Shown here in pieces: positions 17,189 to 25,621 of a stretch of DNA of 64,000 nt. Origin of the DNA: Streptomyces lydicus (GTDB taxonomy: Bacteria > Actinomycetota > Actinomycetes > Streptomycetales > Streptomycetaceae); NCBI RefSeq assembly GCF_004125265.1, contig NZ_RDTE01000003.1, forward strand, positions 7,192,001 to 7,256,000, in the 5' to 3' direction. The translations under genes and the position numbers were made by a program. Every line of letters starts with the position of its first letter. Within the stretch, counting starts at the first letter, position 1. Under the pieces are notes generated by a model that saw only the letters and a program-made list of their open reading frames with translations, had not been told where the DNA came from and made no database searches.

Positions 17189-18117
17189 GCTACGGGCGAC
17201 GCCGCGCCCCCGATGCGGGAGGGCCGGGCGGGGGGAGAAACCCGGTTCCGCGCGAATGGCCCACCCCCGTGAACCTGCGGGCCCGGGCCGCCACCGACGA
17301 GCTGAACGCCCTGTGCGACCGCATCATCGCGGACCGCAGGGCGGCGCGCGGGACGGCCACGGAGGCGGCGGACGAGAGGGATGAGAGGGGCGAGAGGGAC
17401 GCAGGGGACGACCTGCTGTCCCTCCTGGCCGCCGCCGGCAACGACGAGGACGGCTCCCTCGACGCGACCGAGGTCCGCGAACAGGTCCTGATCTTCCTAC
17501 TGGCCGGACACGAAACCACCGCGACCTCCCTCGCGTTCACCCTCCACCTCCTCGCCCGGCACCCCGAGGAGCAGCAAAGAGTGCGCGAGGAGATCGACCG
17601 GGTGTTGGGCGAGCGCACCCCCACGGCCGCCGACCTGGACCGTCTGCCGTATCTGACCCAGGCGCTGAAGGAGTCCATGCGGCTGTATCCGGCGGCACCG
17701 GTCGTCAGCCGCCGGGCCGTGGCCGCCACGGAGATCGGCGGCTACCGCATCCCGGCCGGTGCCGATGTGCTCGTCGCGCCCTGGGTCACCCACCGCAGCC
17801 CGGAGCTGTGGGAGGACCCGGAACGCTTCGATCCGCGGCGCTTCGCACCCGAGCGGGAGGCGGAACGGCACCGCTACGCCTGGTTCCCGTTCGGCGGCGG
17901 GCCGCGCGCCTGCATCGGGCAGCACTTCTCGATGCTGGAGTCCGTGCTGGCGCTGGCCGTGCTGCTGCGGACGTACGAACTCGAAGCCGTGGACCAGGAG
18001 GTGCCGGTCGCTGCCGGAATCACCCTCCAGGCCACCGGCCCGGCCCGGGTGTGCCTGCGCCGGCGCGACGGAGCCGAGGAGTACGGGCAGCAGGAGACCG
18101 AGACCCGGGGACGCCGC

Positions 18118-18194
18118 ACGCACAGCGGAAAGCCGCACGCACCAGCGGAAAGTCACACGCACACCGGAATGCCGTACGCACACCGGAAAGGCGA
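18118..18194. repeat. Tandem repeat of 19-20 bases, four copies
   Basis: Units such as ACGCACACCGGAATGCCGT run from 18118 to 18194 with lengths 19, 20, 19 and 19. The unit length is not a multiple of three, so it does not behave as coding sequence although it lies in the read-through tail of the P450 remnant. Confidence 0.65.
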
Positions 18195-18243
18195 ACGCGA
18201 CCACAAGCGCACCCACCAACCCCGCACCCACCACCCCAACCAC

Positions 18244-18265
18244 AAACGCTACGAAAATAGCGTTT
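18244..18265. promoter_or_regulatory. AAACGCT inverted repeat in an AT-richer patch before the ABC-F gene
   Basis: AAACGCT and AGCGTTT flank an 8-base AT-rich centre. This patch is unusually AT-rich for the window and lies about 280 bases upstream of the ABC-F start. It could be an operator or part of the promoter and leader of that gene. The remaining leader to 18540 contains no clear gene. Confidence 0.4.
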
Positions 18266-18540
18266 GCATTTCGGCGGCGTCCCCCTTATCGTCAATCCCG
18301 GTCCCATTGCCGCCGATCGGAGAAGGCCGTTGCTCGTCTGAGGTCCTGAGGCACCGCGCCCGCGACGGTGATCCGCCCTGCGCTTCCGGTATCCGGAGCG
18401 GCGGTTCATGCCTCGCGCGGCCCGTCCGCGACCTCGGCGTACGTACGGCGTACCCGACGCACCCGGCGTTTTGACGACGCGCCGACGGTGCGGTGTCTCC
18501 AGCGCATTCCCCACACCCCCTTCGCGCCCAGGAGACCCCT

Positions 18541-20166
18541 GTGTCCATGCCACCCACCTCCGCGAACTCCGCGGCCATCGTCTGCACCGGCCTCGGCTTC
18601 AGCTGGCCCGACGGCAGCCCCGTCCTGGAAAATCTCCCGCTGGCCGTCGGCCCCGGCCGTACGGGCCTCATCGGCTCCAACGGGGCCGGAAAGTCCACCC
18701 TGTTGAAGCTGATCGCGGGCGACCTCTCGCCGACGGCCGGCAGCGTCAAGGTGGCCGGCGAGGTCGGCTACCTCCCGCAGCACGCCCCGCTCGACACACA
18801 CCTGAGGGTCGACGAAGCGCTCGGCATCGCCGCCGCACGCGCCGCCCTGCACGCCATCGAGGGCGGCGACCCGAGCGAGGAGCACTTCACCGCCATCGGC
18901 GACGACTGGGACGTCGAGGAACGCGCCCGCGCCACCCTCGACCAGCTCGGGCTGCCCGGCCTCGACCTCGACCGCACCATCGGCGAGGTGTCCGGCGGCG
19001 AGGGTGTCCTGCTGCGGCTGGCGGCCCTGCTGCTGCGCCGGCCGGACGTCCTGCTGCTCGACGAGCCCACCAACAACCTCGACGGACCGGCCCGGCAGCG
19101 GCTGTACGACGCGGTCACCGGCTGGTCCGGCGTGCTCGTCGTGGTCAGCCACGACCGTGAACTCCTCGAACTCGTCGACCGGATCGCCGATCTCCGCGAC
19201 GGGGAGATCCACTGGTACGGCGGCAACTTCAGCGCCTACGAACACGCCCTGGCCGTCGAACAGGAAGCGGCCGAGCGGACGGTGCGGGCCGCCGAGGCCG
19301 ACGTGCAGCGCCAGAAACGCGAACTGGCCGACGCGCAGATCAAATTGGCCCGCAGAGTGCGCTACGGCAACAAGATGAACGCCAACAAGCGCGAGCCGAA
19401 GATCGTCATGAACGAGCGCAAGAGGGAGGCCCAGGTATCCGCGGGCAAGCACCGCACCCTGCACACCGAACGCCTCAAGGAGGCCAGGGAACGCCTCGAC
19501 GAGGCGGCCGAGGCGGTCCGGGAGGACGACGAGATCCGCATCGACCTGCCGCATACCGCCGTACCGCCGGGCCGCACGGTGCTCACCCTGCACGCCCTGC
19601 GCACCCGTTTCGGCGCCCGCGCCGAGCTGGAGGTACGCGGCCCCGAACGCCTCGCGCTGACCGGCCGCAACGGCTCCGGCAAGACCACCCTGCTGAGGAC
19701 CCTCGCCGGGGAGATCCCCCCACAGGAGGGCGCCGCACAGACCCATGTCCCCTTCCGCTTCCTGCCGCAGCGGCTGGACGTCCTCGACCCCGCGCTGACC
19801 GTGGCCGAGAACGTCGCCCGCTTCGCCCCGGACGCCACCAACAACCGCATCCGGGCCCGGCTCGCCCGCTTCCTGTTCAAGGGCGCACGGGCCGACCAGC
19901 AGGCCGGCACGCTCTCCGGCGGCGAACGCTTCCGCGCCTCGCTCGCCGCGCTGATGCTGGCCGAGCCGGCCCCCCAGCTGCTGCTGCTCGACGAACCGAC
20001 CAACAACCTCGACCTCGCGTCGGTCCGCCGGCTGGTCACGGCCCTGGAGTCCTACGAGGGCGCGCTTCTCGTCGTCAGCCACGACCCGGCGTTCCTGAGG
20101 GACATCGGGATCACGCGCCGGCTCGTCCTGGAGGACGGTGAACTGACCGACATCGCAACCCTGTAG
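18541..20166 (+). CDS. ABC-F family ribosome-associated ATPase
   Basis: A 541-residue soluble protein with two ATP-binding cassettes and no membrane domain. The first has GSNGAGKST (residues 45-53) and LLLDEPTNNLD. The second has GRNGSGKTT (about 375) with LSGGERFRASL and LLLLDEPTNNLD. The linker is a charged coiled coil (about 220-340), as in ABC-F proteins that enter the ribosomal E site. Members either protect ribosomes from antibiotics or act in translation; the sequence alone does not decide. GTG at 18541 was chosen because AGGAG lies six bases upstream; an ATG at 18547 is possible. The long leader would be compatible with attenuation. Confidence 0.9.
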   Translation: MSMPPTSANSAAIVCTGLGFSWPDGSPVLENLPLAVGPGRTGLIGSNGAGKSTLLKLIAGDLSPTAGSVKVAGEVGYLPQHAPLDTHLRVDEALGIAAARAALHAIEGGDPSEEHFTAIGDDWDVEERARATLDQLGLPGLDLDRTIGEVSGGEGVLLRLAALLLRRPDVLLLDEPTNNLDGPARQRLYDAVTGWSGVLVVVSHDRELLELVDRIADLRDGEIHWYGGNFSAYEHALAVEQEAAERTVRAAEADVQRQKRELADAQIKLARRVRYGNKMNANKREPKIVMNERKREAQVSAGKHRTLHTERLKEARERLDEAAEAVREDDEIRIDLPHTAVPPGRTVLTLHALRTRFGARAELEVRGPERLALTGRNGSGKTTLLRTLAGEIPPQEGAAQTHVPFRFLPQRLDVLDPALTVAENVARFAPDATNNRIRARLARFLFKGARADQQAGTLSGGERFRASLAALMLAEPAPQLLLLDEPTNNLDLASVRRLVTALESYEGALLVVSHDPAFLRDIGITRRLVLEDGELTDIATL

Positions 20167-20167
20167 A

Positions 20168-20200
20168 CGGAACGGAACGGAACGGAACGGAACGGAACGG
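20168..20200. repeat. CGGAA pentanucleotide microsatellite
   Basis: CGGAA is repeated six times plus a partial unit directly after the ABC-F stop codon. It is a candidate for length variation between strains. Confidence 0.8.
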
Positions 20201-20232
20201 GGCGGGGCGGGGGAGACGTCCCCCGCCCCGCC
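20201..20232. terminator. Strong GC hairpin terminator after the ABC-F gene
   Basis: GGCGGGGCGGGGGA and TCCCCCGCCCCGCC form a perfect 14-base stem around GACG. It starts 34 bases after the stop codon and can serve both the ABC-F gene and the convergent HAD gene. The rest of the gap to 20372 shows nothing further. Confidence 0.75.
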
Positions 20233-20372
20233 CCCCATCGACGGCTCCCGTCCGCGTCAGTCCCGCACCCGCCCGGCGCCGTCATGGCACACGAACACAC
20301 AGGACACCCCGGGCCCCGCCACCGTCACCTCTCCCACCTCTCCCACCTTTCCCCCTTCCCCCCTTCCCGGAC

Positions 20373-21047
20373 TCAGAAGTGCCGCAGCAGGTCACCGAAC
20401 GCCGACAGTCGCAGCACCTTCTCGTCGGCGGGGTCGAGCTCCCCGTGCTCCAGGACCCAGGTGTGGTCGTGCGGGATGAACACCGCGTTCAGGCCCGCGG
20501 AACGGGCCGGCAGGATGTCCGACCTGGGGGAGTTCCCGATCATCCACGCCGAGCCCGGCTCCAGGTCGTAGGCGCGGGTCAGCTCCTCGTACGTGGCGGT
20601 GTTCTTCTCCGCCACGATGTGGACGCCGCGGAAGTGCCGGGTCAGCCCGGAGGCCGTGATCTTCCGCTGCTGCTCCTCGGTGTCGCCCTTCGTCAGCAGC
20701 AGAAGATCGTGCCGCCGGGCGAGTTCGGCCAGGGTCTCGGCGACGCCGGGAATCAGCTCCACGCGGTCCCCGTCGAAGGCCGCGGCCCACCCGGAGATCC
20801 GCGCCGCCTCCTCTGCCGTGGCGGCCCGGCCCCGCAGCCGCGCCACGCACTCGCCGAGGCTGTGCAGGAACACCTTGCTGCCGTATCCGAGGGTCACCGC
20901 GTTCGCCGCCTCGATCCCGTCGAGCACGGCCCGCACCCCGGCCCGGTCGAGTCCGGGGTGGGCCATCCACTCCAGGAACTCGTCGATGACCCGCTCGAAG
21001 ACCACGTTGTTCTCCCACAACGTGTCATCCGCGTCGAAAATCAGCAT
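20373..21047 (-). CDS. HAD family hydrolase
   Basis: A 224-residue haloacid-dehalogenase-type phosphatase. Motif I is MLIFDADDTLW with the nucleophile D5 and D7. The threonine of motif II is in LLLTKGDTEE, and the motif IV aspartates lie in AWMIGNSPRSD. The helical cap between residues 15 and 90 makes it a C1-cap member. The ATG at 21047 starts exactly at the motif. The physiological phosphate ester is unknown. Confidence 0.88.
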   Translation of the reverse strand: MLIFDADDTLWENNVVFERVIDEFLEWMAHPGLDRAGVRAVLDGIEAANAVTLGYGSKVFLHSLGECVARLRGRAATAEEAARISGWAAAFDGDRVELIPGVAETLAELARRHDLLLLTKGDTEEQQRKITASGLTRHFRGVHIVAEKNTATYEELTRAYDLEPGSAWMIGNSPRSDILPARSAGLNAVFIPHDHTWVLEHGELDPADEKVLRLSAFGDLLRHF

Positions 21048-21188
21048 GCGCCCGCCAGTCCCTCTCCCGCACCCACTCCACCGACCGGCGCACCTTAGGC
21101 ACACCCGGCGGCCGCCCGCACCGCAAATTCCCCGAGGCTCGTCGCCGGCCCGAACGCGGCGATGCGGCGCCCACCTCCCGTCCGGCGG

Positions 21189-22130
21189 TCAGGCCACCGG
21201 GGCCGGGTCCCAGGCCGCCAGCCGCCGCCCGCTCTCGAACCGCCGCGCCCTGCCGTCCACCGGATCGGTGAACTCCAGCACCTTCGCCAACAGTTGGAGC
21301 GGTGCGCCGAAGTCGTCCGGGGCCGGGTCCCCGACCACCGGATAGACCGGATCGTGGAGGATCGGCAGCCCGAGGCCGTTCATATGGACCCGCAGCTGAT
21401 GGGTACGGCCGGTCGCGGGCAGCAGCCGGTACCGGCCCAGCCCGCCCCGCCGCTCCACCAGCTCGATCCGGCTCTCCGCGTTGACCGCGCCGGCCTCCTC
21501 GCGCGCGGCCATCACCCCGCGCTCCTTCACGATCCGGCTGCGCACCGTCACCGGCAGCGCCACCGCCTCGTCGTACGGCGCCACCGCCTCGTACTCCTTG
21601 CGCACCCGCCGCCCGCCGAACAGGCCCTGGTACGCGCCCCGGTCCTCGGGCCGTACGACGAACAGCGCCAGCCCCGCCGTGAGCCGGTCGAGCCGGTGCG
21701 CGGGCTGCAGTGCGGGCAGCTCCAGCTCGCGCCGCAGCCGGGCCAGCGCGGTCTCGGTGATGTGCCGCCCGCGCGGCGTCGTGGCGAGGAAGTGCGGTTT
21801 GTCGGCGATCACGATCCGCTCGTCGCGGTGGACGATCCGCACCCCGAACGGCACCGGCACCTCCGGCGCGAAGTCCCGGTGGAACCAGATATACCGTCCG
21901 GGCTCGTACGGCTCCGCCCCGCTCAGCGCACCGCCGGTCCCGACGAACCGCCCCGCACCCAGCATCGCGTCCACCCGCTGCGCCCCGATCGCCCCCTGGA
22001 ACCGGTCGACCAGATGCTCCCGTACCGTCCCCCACGCCCCGTCCGGATCGGCGGGCAGCCGCACCCGTACGGGATCGATGCCGTCGCGCTGGGGGAGCGG
22101 GGCGGGAGGAACCGGCGATCTGCGTCTCAC
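21189..22130 (-). CDS. RluA-family RNA pseudouridine synthase
   Basis: A 313-residue enzyme that isomerises a uridine in RNA. The catalytic motif HRLDRLTAG contains D148 (GTG start numbering), and the flanking IVIADKPHFLATTPRGRH and GRTHQLRVHMNGLGLPI segments are diagnostic. Which RNA position is modified cannot be told. The frame is open for 30 more codons upstream (ATG at 22220), but that part is arginine-rich and unlike the family, so GTG at 22130 is preferred; its ribosome site is weak. Confidence 0.87.
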   Translation of the reverse strand: MRRRSPVPPAPLPQRDGIDPVRVRLPADPDGAWGTVREHLVDRFQGAIGAQRVDAMLGAGRFVGTGGALSGAEPYEPGRYIWFHRDFAPEVPVPFGVRIVHRDERIVIADKPHFLATTPRGRHITETALARLRRELELPALQPAHRLDRLTAGLALFVVRPEDRGAYQGLFGGRRVRKEYEAVAPYDEAVALPVTVRSRIVKERGVMAAREEAGAVNAESRIELVERRGGLGRYRLLPATGRTHQLRVHMNGLGLPILHDPVYPVVGDPAPDDFGAPLQLLAKVLEFTDPVDGRARRFESGRRLAAWDPAPVA

Positions 22131-22272
22131 CCGGCAAGAGAACCCCAGCCGGGCCGGCAACGCAAAACCCCGGCCGTGGCGCCGGCGGACCCGCAGCCAC
22201 GAAAGCCGAACCACCGGCACCAGCCAGTCGATGTCCGCGCCGCGACCGCGCTCCGTCCGTCCGCCGCGGGAC

Positions 22273-22803
22273 TCAGCCGACTTGCTCGAAGACCATCGAC
22301 CACCAGCTGTCCGGCTGCGCGAACGCGTACCTGTCGCGGGCCTGGAGGTACTCCACGAGCTTGTCCGTGTACGGGCCTCGGTCCTGCGGTGCGGTGTGCT
22401 CCAGGTGCTTGGTGCGCAGCGCGAAGCGGTACAGGAACTCGACCAGGTCGGCGAGGGTCCGGTTCACGATCTCGGCCCGTGGCTCCGCATCGATGGACAT
22501 GAGGATGACGTAGCCGCGCTCCATATCGAGGCAGTACCGCATCGCGGGGTCGTCGGTCGGCCCGCCCAGCACGAGGATGCGGGTCTCCTCACCGCCCGCA
22601 GTCACCGGCACCACGGTGAAGGGGTCGGGGCCCTCGTCGGCGGTGTCGAGGGTGAACAGGACGTCGACGAAGACCGGCACACCGACGTCGCACAGCACCT
22701 CGGCGTCGGCCTCGGACAGTCCGTGCTCCTCGGCGACGGAACGGTCCAGCGTGACTACGTGGTCCGCGCCGAACAGCTCCGTCATCTCGTCATGCGTGGC
22801 CAT
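22273..22803 (-). CDS. SUKH-4 family immunity protein
   Basis: A 176-residue protein resembling the SUKH-4 immunity family: TELFGADHVVTLDRSVAEEHGL at the start, GVPVFVDVLFTL, and a central RILVLGGPTDDPAMRYCLD segment before a long amphipathic helix. Such proteins neutralise polymorphic toxins by direct binding, mostly nucleases or deaminases. It is the last gene of a four-gene cassette, after a nuclease-like toxin and a second, different SUKH protein. AGAGGA precedes the ATG. It may protect against the same toxin or against a related one. Confidence 0.72.
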   Translation of the reverse strand: MATHDEMTELFGADHVVTLDRSVAEEHGLSEADAEVLCDVGVPVFVDVLFTLDTADEGPDPFTVVPVTAGGEETRILVLGGPTDDPAMRYCLDMERGYVILMSIDAEPRAEIVNRTLADLVEFLYRFALRTKHLEHTAPQDRGPYTDKLVEYLQARDRYAFAQPDSWWSMVFEQVG

Positions 22804-22869
22804 GCGTCCTCTACTTCCCCTTCGTCTTGCGTCCGGCTGAGTCCGGCCCTTTCCGGCCGCGCCGGCGGT

Positions 22870-23421
22870 TCAGCCGGCGAGACCGGCCCGTCGCAGCAGC
22901 TTCAGCCAGTCGTCGTACCCCACCAAGTCGTCGGCGATCGACGCGAGCCGTGCGTACTCCTCAGTGGCCAGCCGCTCCAGGAAGAACGCCTCCAGCCCGG
23001 GCGCGAGCTGCTCAAAGCGCTCCGCGTCGACCCACTCGCGGTGCTCGTCCGGAATGCCGAGGACGCCGCCGCCCGCCCGGTCGAGAAAGACCGGCGTTTC
23101 ATGGATCATCCCGACGCAGAACAGCTTCTCCGGGGACAGCTCCAGCGGTGAGTCGACCACCGGCCCGCAGTAGAACTGGTGCTCTTCGGCTTCTTCCAGG
23201 CCGAAGAGCTGTACGGACGGCCCGCAGCTCGCGCCGTCCAGCACCCGGCAGAAGTCCAGAAACTCCCGCGGCACCCCGTCGGCCTCCGCGTCGGCCGCGG
23301 TCTCCTCGTCAATCGTCCCGCCGAGCGTGAACCGGAGCAGGTCCGTGCTCTCCGCCAGCGCCGTCCGCAGGGCGTCCACCGTTGCGATCAGACGGGACGA
23401 TCCCGGGTTCGCGCTAGTCAT
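22870..23421 (-). CDS. SMI1/KNR4 (SUKH) family immunity protein
   Basis: A 183-residue acidic protein. GVPREFLDFCRVLDGASCGPSVQLFGLEEAEE is the SUKH-type turn and strand pattern; the positions of glycine and aromatic residues fit the SMI1/KNR4 fold. The ATG at 23421 has GGTGG before it and overlaps the toxin stop by eight bases, so it is made together with the toxin. It is the best candidate for the cognate immunity protein. Confidence 0.75.
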   Translation of the reverse strand: MTSANPGSSRLIATVDALRTALAESTDLLRFTLGGTIDEETAADAEADGVPREFLDFCRVLDGASCGPSVQLFGLEEAEEHQFYCGPVVDSPLELSPEKLFCVGMIHETPVFLDRAGGGVLGIPDEHREWVDAERFEQLAPGLEAFFLERLATEEYARLASIADDLVGYDDWLKLLRRAGLAG

Positions 23422-24223
23422 CTGGCCACCACTTGATGTCGATGTTGATCGGATTGCCATCCGGAAGATTCTTGATCTGCGGGCGTATCTGCTGCGTGCC
23501 GATGTCGAAGTTCGTCGTCCGGTCGAGCATCCGCAGGTTACGCCACGCGTCCGGTCCACCGGTCTGGAGCTCGTTGACGTGGTCGGGTTGCATTTTACGG
23601 GCGGCCCCCGCAGCCTCCTCGGCGAACTCCGGGTCGTCCTTGTGGTTCCTGCGGATCAGTGCTTCCAGCGCGCCCTTGTACTGCTTGGTGATCTCCTTGT
23701 CGCGGTAGTCCTCGGTTTTGCCCTTGAACTTGAAGAGTTTCCCCTCCCCTCCGAGCCGCTGCAGCGCCGTCGCCTTCCGCTCGAAGGCCGGCTTGGGCAT
23801 GCCGGGCTTCCACTCCAGGGTGACCGTGTGCGGACCCTTCGTCGGGTCCGGCCGGTCCTTGCCGATCCCGCCGCTGTCGCGGACTCCGTCCTGGGCACGG
23901 GAGCGGTTGACGATGTTGTTCAGCATCGTCTCGATGCTCTTGTCGTTGCGCGCGTGGTTGTCGCCCATGGCCCGCACGCCCTTGGACACATCGTGCAGGT
24001 GCTTGTGCAACTGGTCCTCAGCCTTCTCGATGGCCTGGAGGATCTTTTCCGCCCCGCCCCCGACGGCCGCCGCCATGGTGCCGCGGCCCCGTGTCCTGTC
24101 CAGCCCGGCGCGACTGCGGCGCAGGTGGGGGCGGGCGCCGGACTCGTGCTCGTCGGCTTGGGAGGTGATCCGATCTGCCAGCCGGTCGTGCAGGTCCTTG
24201 TCGTTGCGCACGGTGTCGCTCAT
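23414..24223 (-). CDS. HNH/ENDO VII-like nuclease toxin module
   Basis: A 269-residue protein. The N-terminal 110 residues are charged and helical (AEKILQAIEKAEDQLHKHLHDVS, residues 58-80). The C-terminal 130 residues carry a conserved nuclease-toxin pattern, PDHVNELQTGG (D214, H215, E218, Q220) followed by N229 and N238 and GTQQIRPQI. This arrangement is known from polymorphic-toxin C-termini of the His-Me finger (HNH/ENDO VII) type. It overlaps the preceding WXG100-like gene (ATGA), so the delivery and toxic modules are separate proteins here. DNA or RNA is the expected target. Two SUKH immunity genes follow. Confidence 0.68.
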   Translation of the reverse strand: MSDTVRNDKDLHDRLADRITSQADEHESGARPHLRRSRAGLDRTRGRGTMAAAVGGGAEKILQAIEKAEDQLHKHLHDVSKGVRAMGDNHARNDKSIETMLNNIVNRSRAQDGVRDSGGIGKDRPDPTKGPHTVTLEWKPGMPKPAFERKATALQRLGGEGKLFKFKGKTEDYRDKEITKQYKGALEALIRRNHKDDPEFAEEAAGAARKMQPDHVNELQTGGPDAWRNLRMLDRTTNFDIGTQQIRPQIKNLPDGNPINIDIKWWPDD

Positions 24224-24906
24224 GTGCCGCCTCCCCGCCCGGTGAGCGTCCCGCCGGCGGTGTCCAGGCCGTCGGAAAAGCCCTCGCCGCCTGCGCGCAG
24301 GGTCTTCCCGGGGCTGTAACCGTCCTGCAGACCGACGGCGTTGGCGCCTACCTGGATGACGAGGTCGGCGGCCATGCCGCCGAGTGCGGAGAAGACCGGG
24401 CCGGTAACGACGGCCATCAGCTCCTCGACGAGAAGGTGCTCCGCCTCCTTCAACAGCCGCCGGACGATGACGCGCGTGGCCTGGGTGGCGCCGAGCGCGC
24501 CGACCTCGGAGAGCCCGAGCGTGAACGGTGCAGCGGCCTGGGCGGCGATGATCTCCGCAGCGAGGATGGCCAGCTGGGCGATGGCCGCCACCTTGGCGCC
24601 GGCCACCGCGACGGCCGCGCCGTCCAGGGCCATCGCACCGAGACCGGCCGCCTCTGCGAGGCGTTCCAGATGGGTGCCGCTGACCTTGCCCCAGTGCTTC
24701 TCGAAGGCCGCGGTGGCCAGGCCCTCGTTGCCGTCCACGAACTCGCGGACGACGCCCTCCGTCGCGTCCTTGCCGTCCCGCACTTGAGAGGCGAAGGAGC
24801 GCAGGCTGTCGGCCATGTCGCGATAGTCGTCCTCGTCAACGTTGGGCCACTCAACGCCGATGAGGTCCAGCACCCAGGCCGCCTCGTCGGGCAGCACGAC
24901 TCCCAT
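24220..24906 (-). CDS. WXG100-like N-terminal module of a polymorphic toxin
   Basis: A 228-residue protein. Residues 10-90 are helical with a WPNVDEDDYRDMADSLRSFA start and H71-W72-G73, as in the WXG100-like heads of CpnT-type type VII toxins. A long alanine-rich hydrophobic stretch follows (about 95-135). The C-terminus is glycine-rich and ends where a toxin domain would normally be fused. GGAGGGGG precedes the ATG. The stop overlaps the start of the nuclease gene by four bases. It probably serves in recognition by a type VII secretion system; none is encoded nearby. Confidence 0.7.
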   Translation of the reverse strand: MGVVLPDEAAWVLDLIGVEWPNVDEDDYRDMADSLRSFASQVRDGKDATEGVVREFVDGNEGLATAAFEKHWGKVSGTHLERLAEAAGLGAMALDGAAVAVAGAKVAAIAQLAILAAEIIAAQAAAPFTLGLSEVGALGATQATRVIVRRLLKEAEHLLVEELMAVVTGPVFSALGGMAADLVIQVGANAVGLQDGYSPGKTLRAGGEGFSDGLDTAGGTLTGRGGGT

Positions 24907-25226
24907 CCCCGTTCCCCCTCCGCCTTGGCAGGACCACTCCGGGTCACCTCTGCGAAGGCCGGACTTTACTACGAATGCGGGGGGTACCCAAGCCGTCCGA
25001 CTGTCCGGTTTGAAGCTGTGACCTGTGGAAACGACCCGGACAGCGCTAAGCGCGACTGTTCTGGCATTCCGGCTGCAGACGGCTCTAACGGGCACTGGCC
25101 GTTACCCAGAACCTTTACCCGGACATGCTCTGATCGCGGAGGCAGACGTGACTGCGACGTGATCACCACGGCGCCGCCGCCTCGCCAAGCCGGCCGCAGG
25201 GCCCGAAGACCCCCATGAACGACGAA

Positions 25227-25257
25227 TTACCGGTGATCCCTAAGGATTCACCGGTAA
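25227..25257. repeat. Perfect 10-base inverted repeat downstream of tRNA-Leu
   Basis: TTACCGGTGA and TCACCGGTAA are perfect complements around an 11-base loop. The structure lies 51 bases beyond the 3' end of the tRNA on the toxin side. It may be a tRNA terminator, an operator or a recombination relic. From 24907 to 25226 nothing else was recognised. Confidence 0.55.
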
Positions 25258-25307
25258 CTCATGAACGGGGCAGGGACGATCTCGTGAACGTCTCCGACCA
25301 TCGATGG

Positions 25308-25392
25308 TGTCCGAGGGGGGACTTGAACCCCCACGCCCGATAAAGGGCACTAGCACCTCAAGCTAGCGCGTCTGCCATTCCGCCACCCGGAC
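25308..25392 (-). tRNA. tRNA-Leu (anticodon GAG)
   Basis: The minus strand folds as a class II tRNA of 85 bases. The acceptor stem is GTCCGGG with CTCGGAC, the anticodon loop is CTTGAGG, there is a long variable arm, and the T-arm is GTGGGGGTTCAAGTCCCCC-like. CCA is not encoded. The palindrome ACCATCGATGGT (25297-25308) overlaps its last base and may act in termination. It is flanked by the toxin cassette on its 3' side. Confidence 0.95.
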
Positions 25393-25621
25393 AAGGTGTC
25401 TGCCGGTGCGGCCTGGGCCGTTCCGACGTGGAAAACAATAGCAAACGTTCGCGGGTGCTCGATCACCCCCGCATTCGGCCGGAAGCGGGGCTGTGACCAG
25501 CGCATGTCGGGAGTATTGCGGCCTTGGGCACAGCGGGCGACGGGTGGAGGATGGCAGTGGACCCCGCCGTGGGCCGTGCCCTCGAGGTGCGTGACGCGGC
25601 CGTGAAGCCTAAGGAGGCACC

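Larger units (their letters stand above)
17236..18474 (+). pseudogene. Cytochrome P450, 5'-truncated remnant
   Basis: The C-terminal half of a P450 is intact: I-helix AGHETTA, ExxR as ESMR, and the haem loop FPFGGGPRACIG with the cysteine ligand (residues 79-85, 135-138 and C215 counted from the GTG at 17269). P450-like residues (VPREWPTPVNLR) continue upstream of that first usable start, to about 17236, and then stop. About 170-180 N-terminal residues, including helices A-G, are therefore missing. After the normal P450 end near 18069 the frame runs on for about 135 codons through a tandem repeat and unrelated sequence. It also contains a TTA codon near 18286. The gene is most likely non-functional. 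Confidence 0.75.

Noticed and set aside
18408..18546. A leader peptide gene for the ABC-F protein
   Set aside because: The frame from 18408 has no ribosome site, does not end before the gene and lacks a recognisable attenuator; it is mentioned only as a possibility.
22131..25307. A second copy of the tRNA-Leu 3' end marking the far end of an integrated element
   Set aside because: I searched by eye for TGTCCGAGGGGGG and the flanking bases on the toxin side and found none; a prophage or ICE is not supported.
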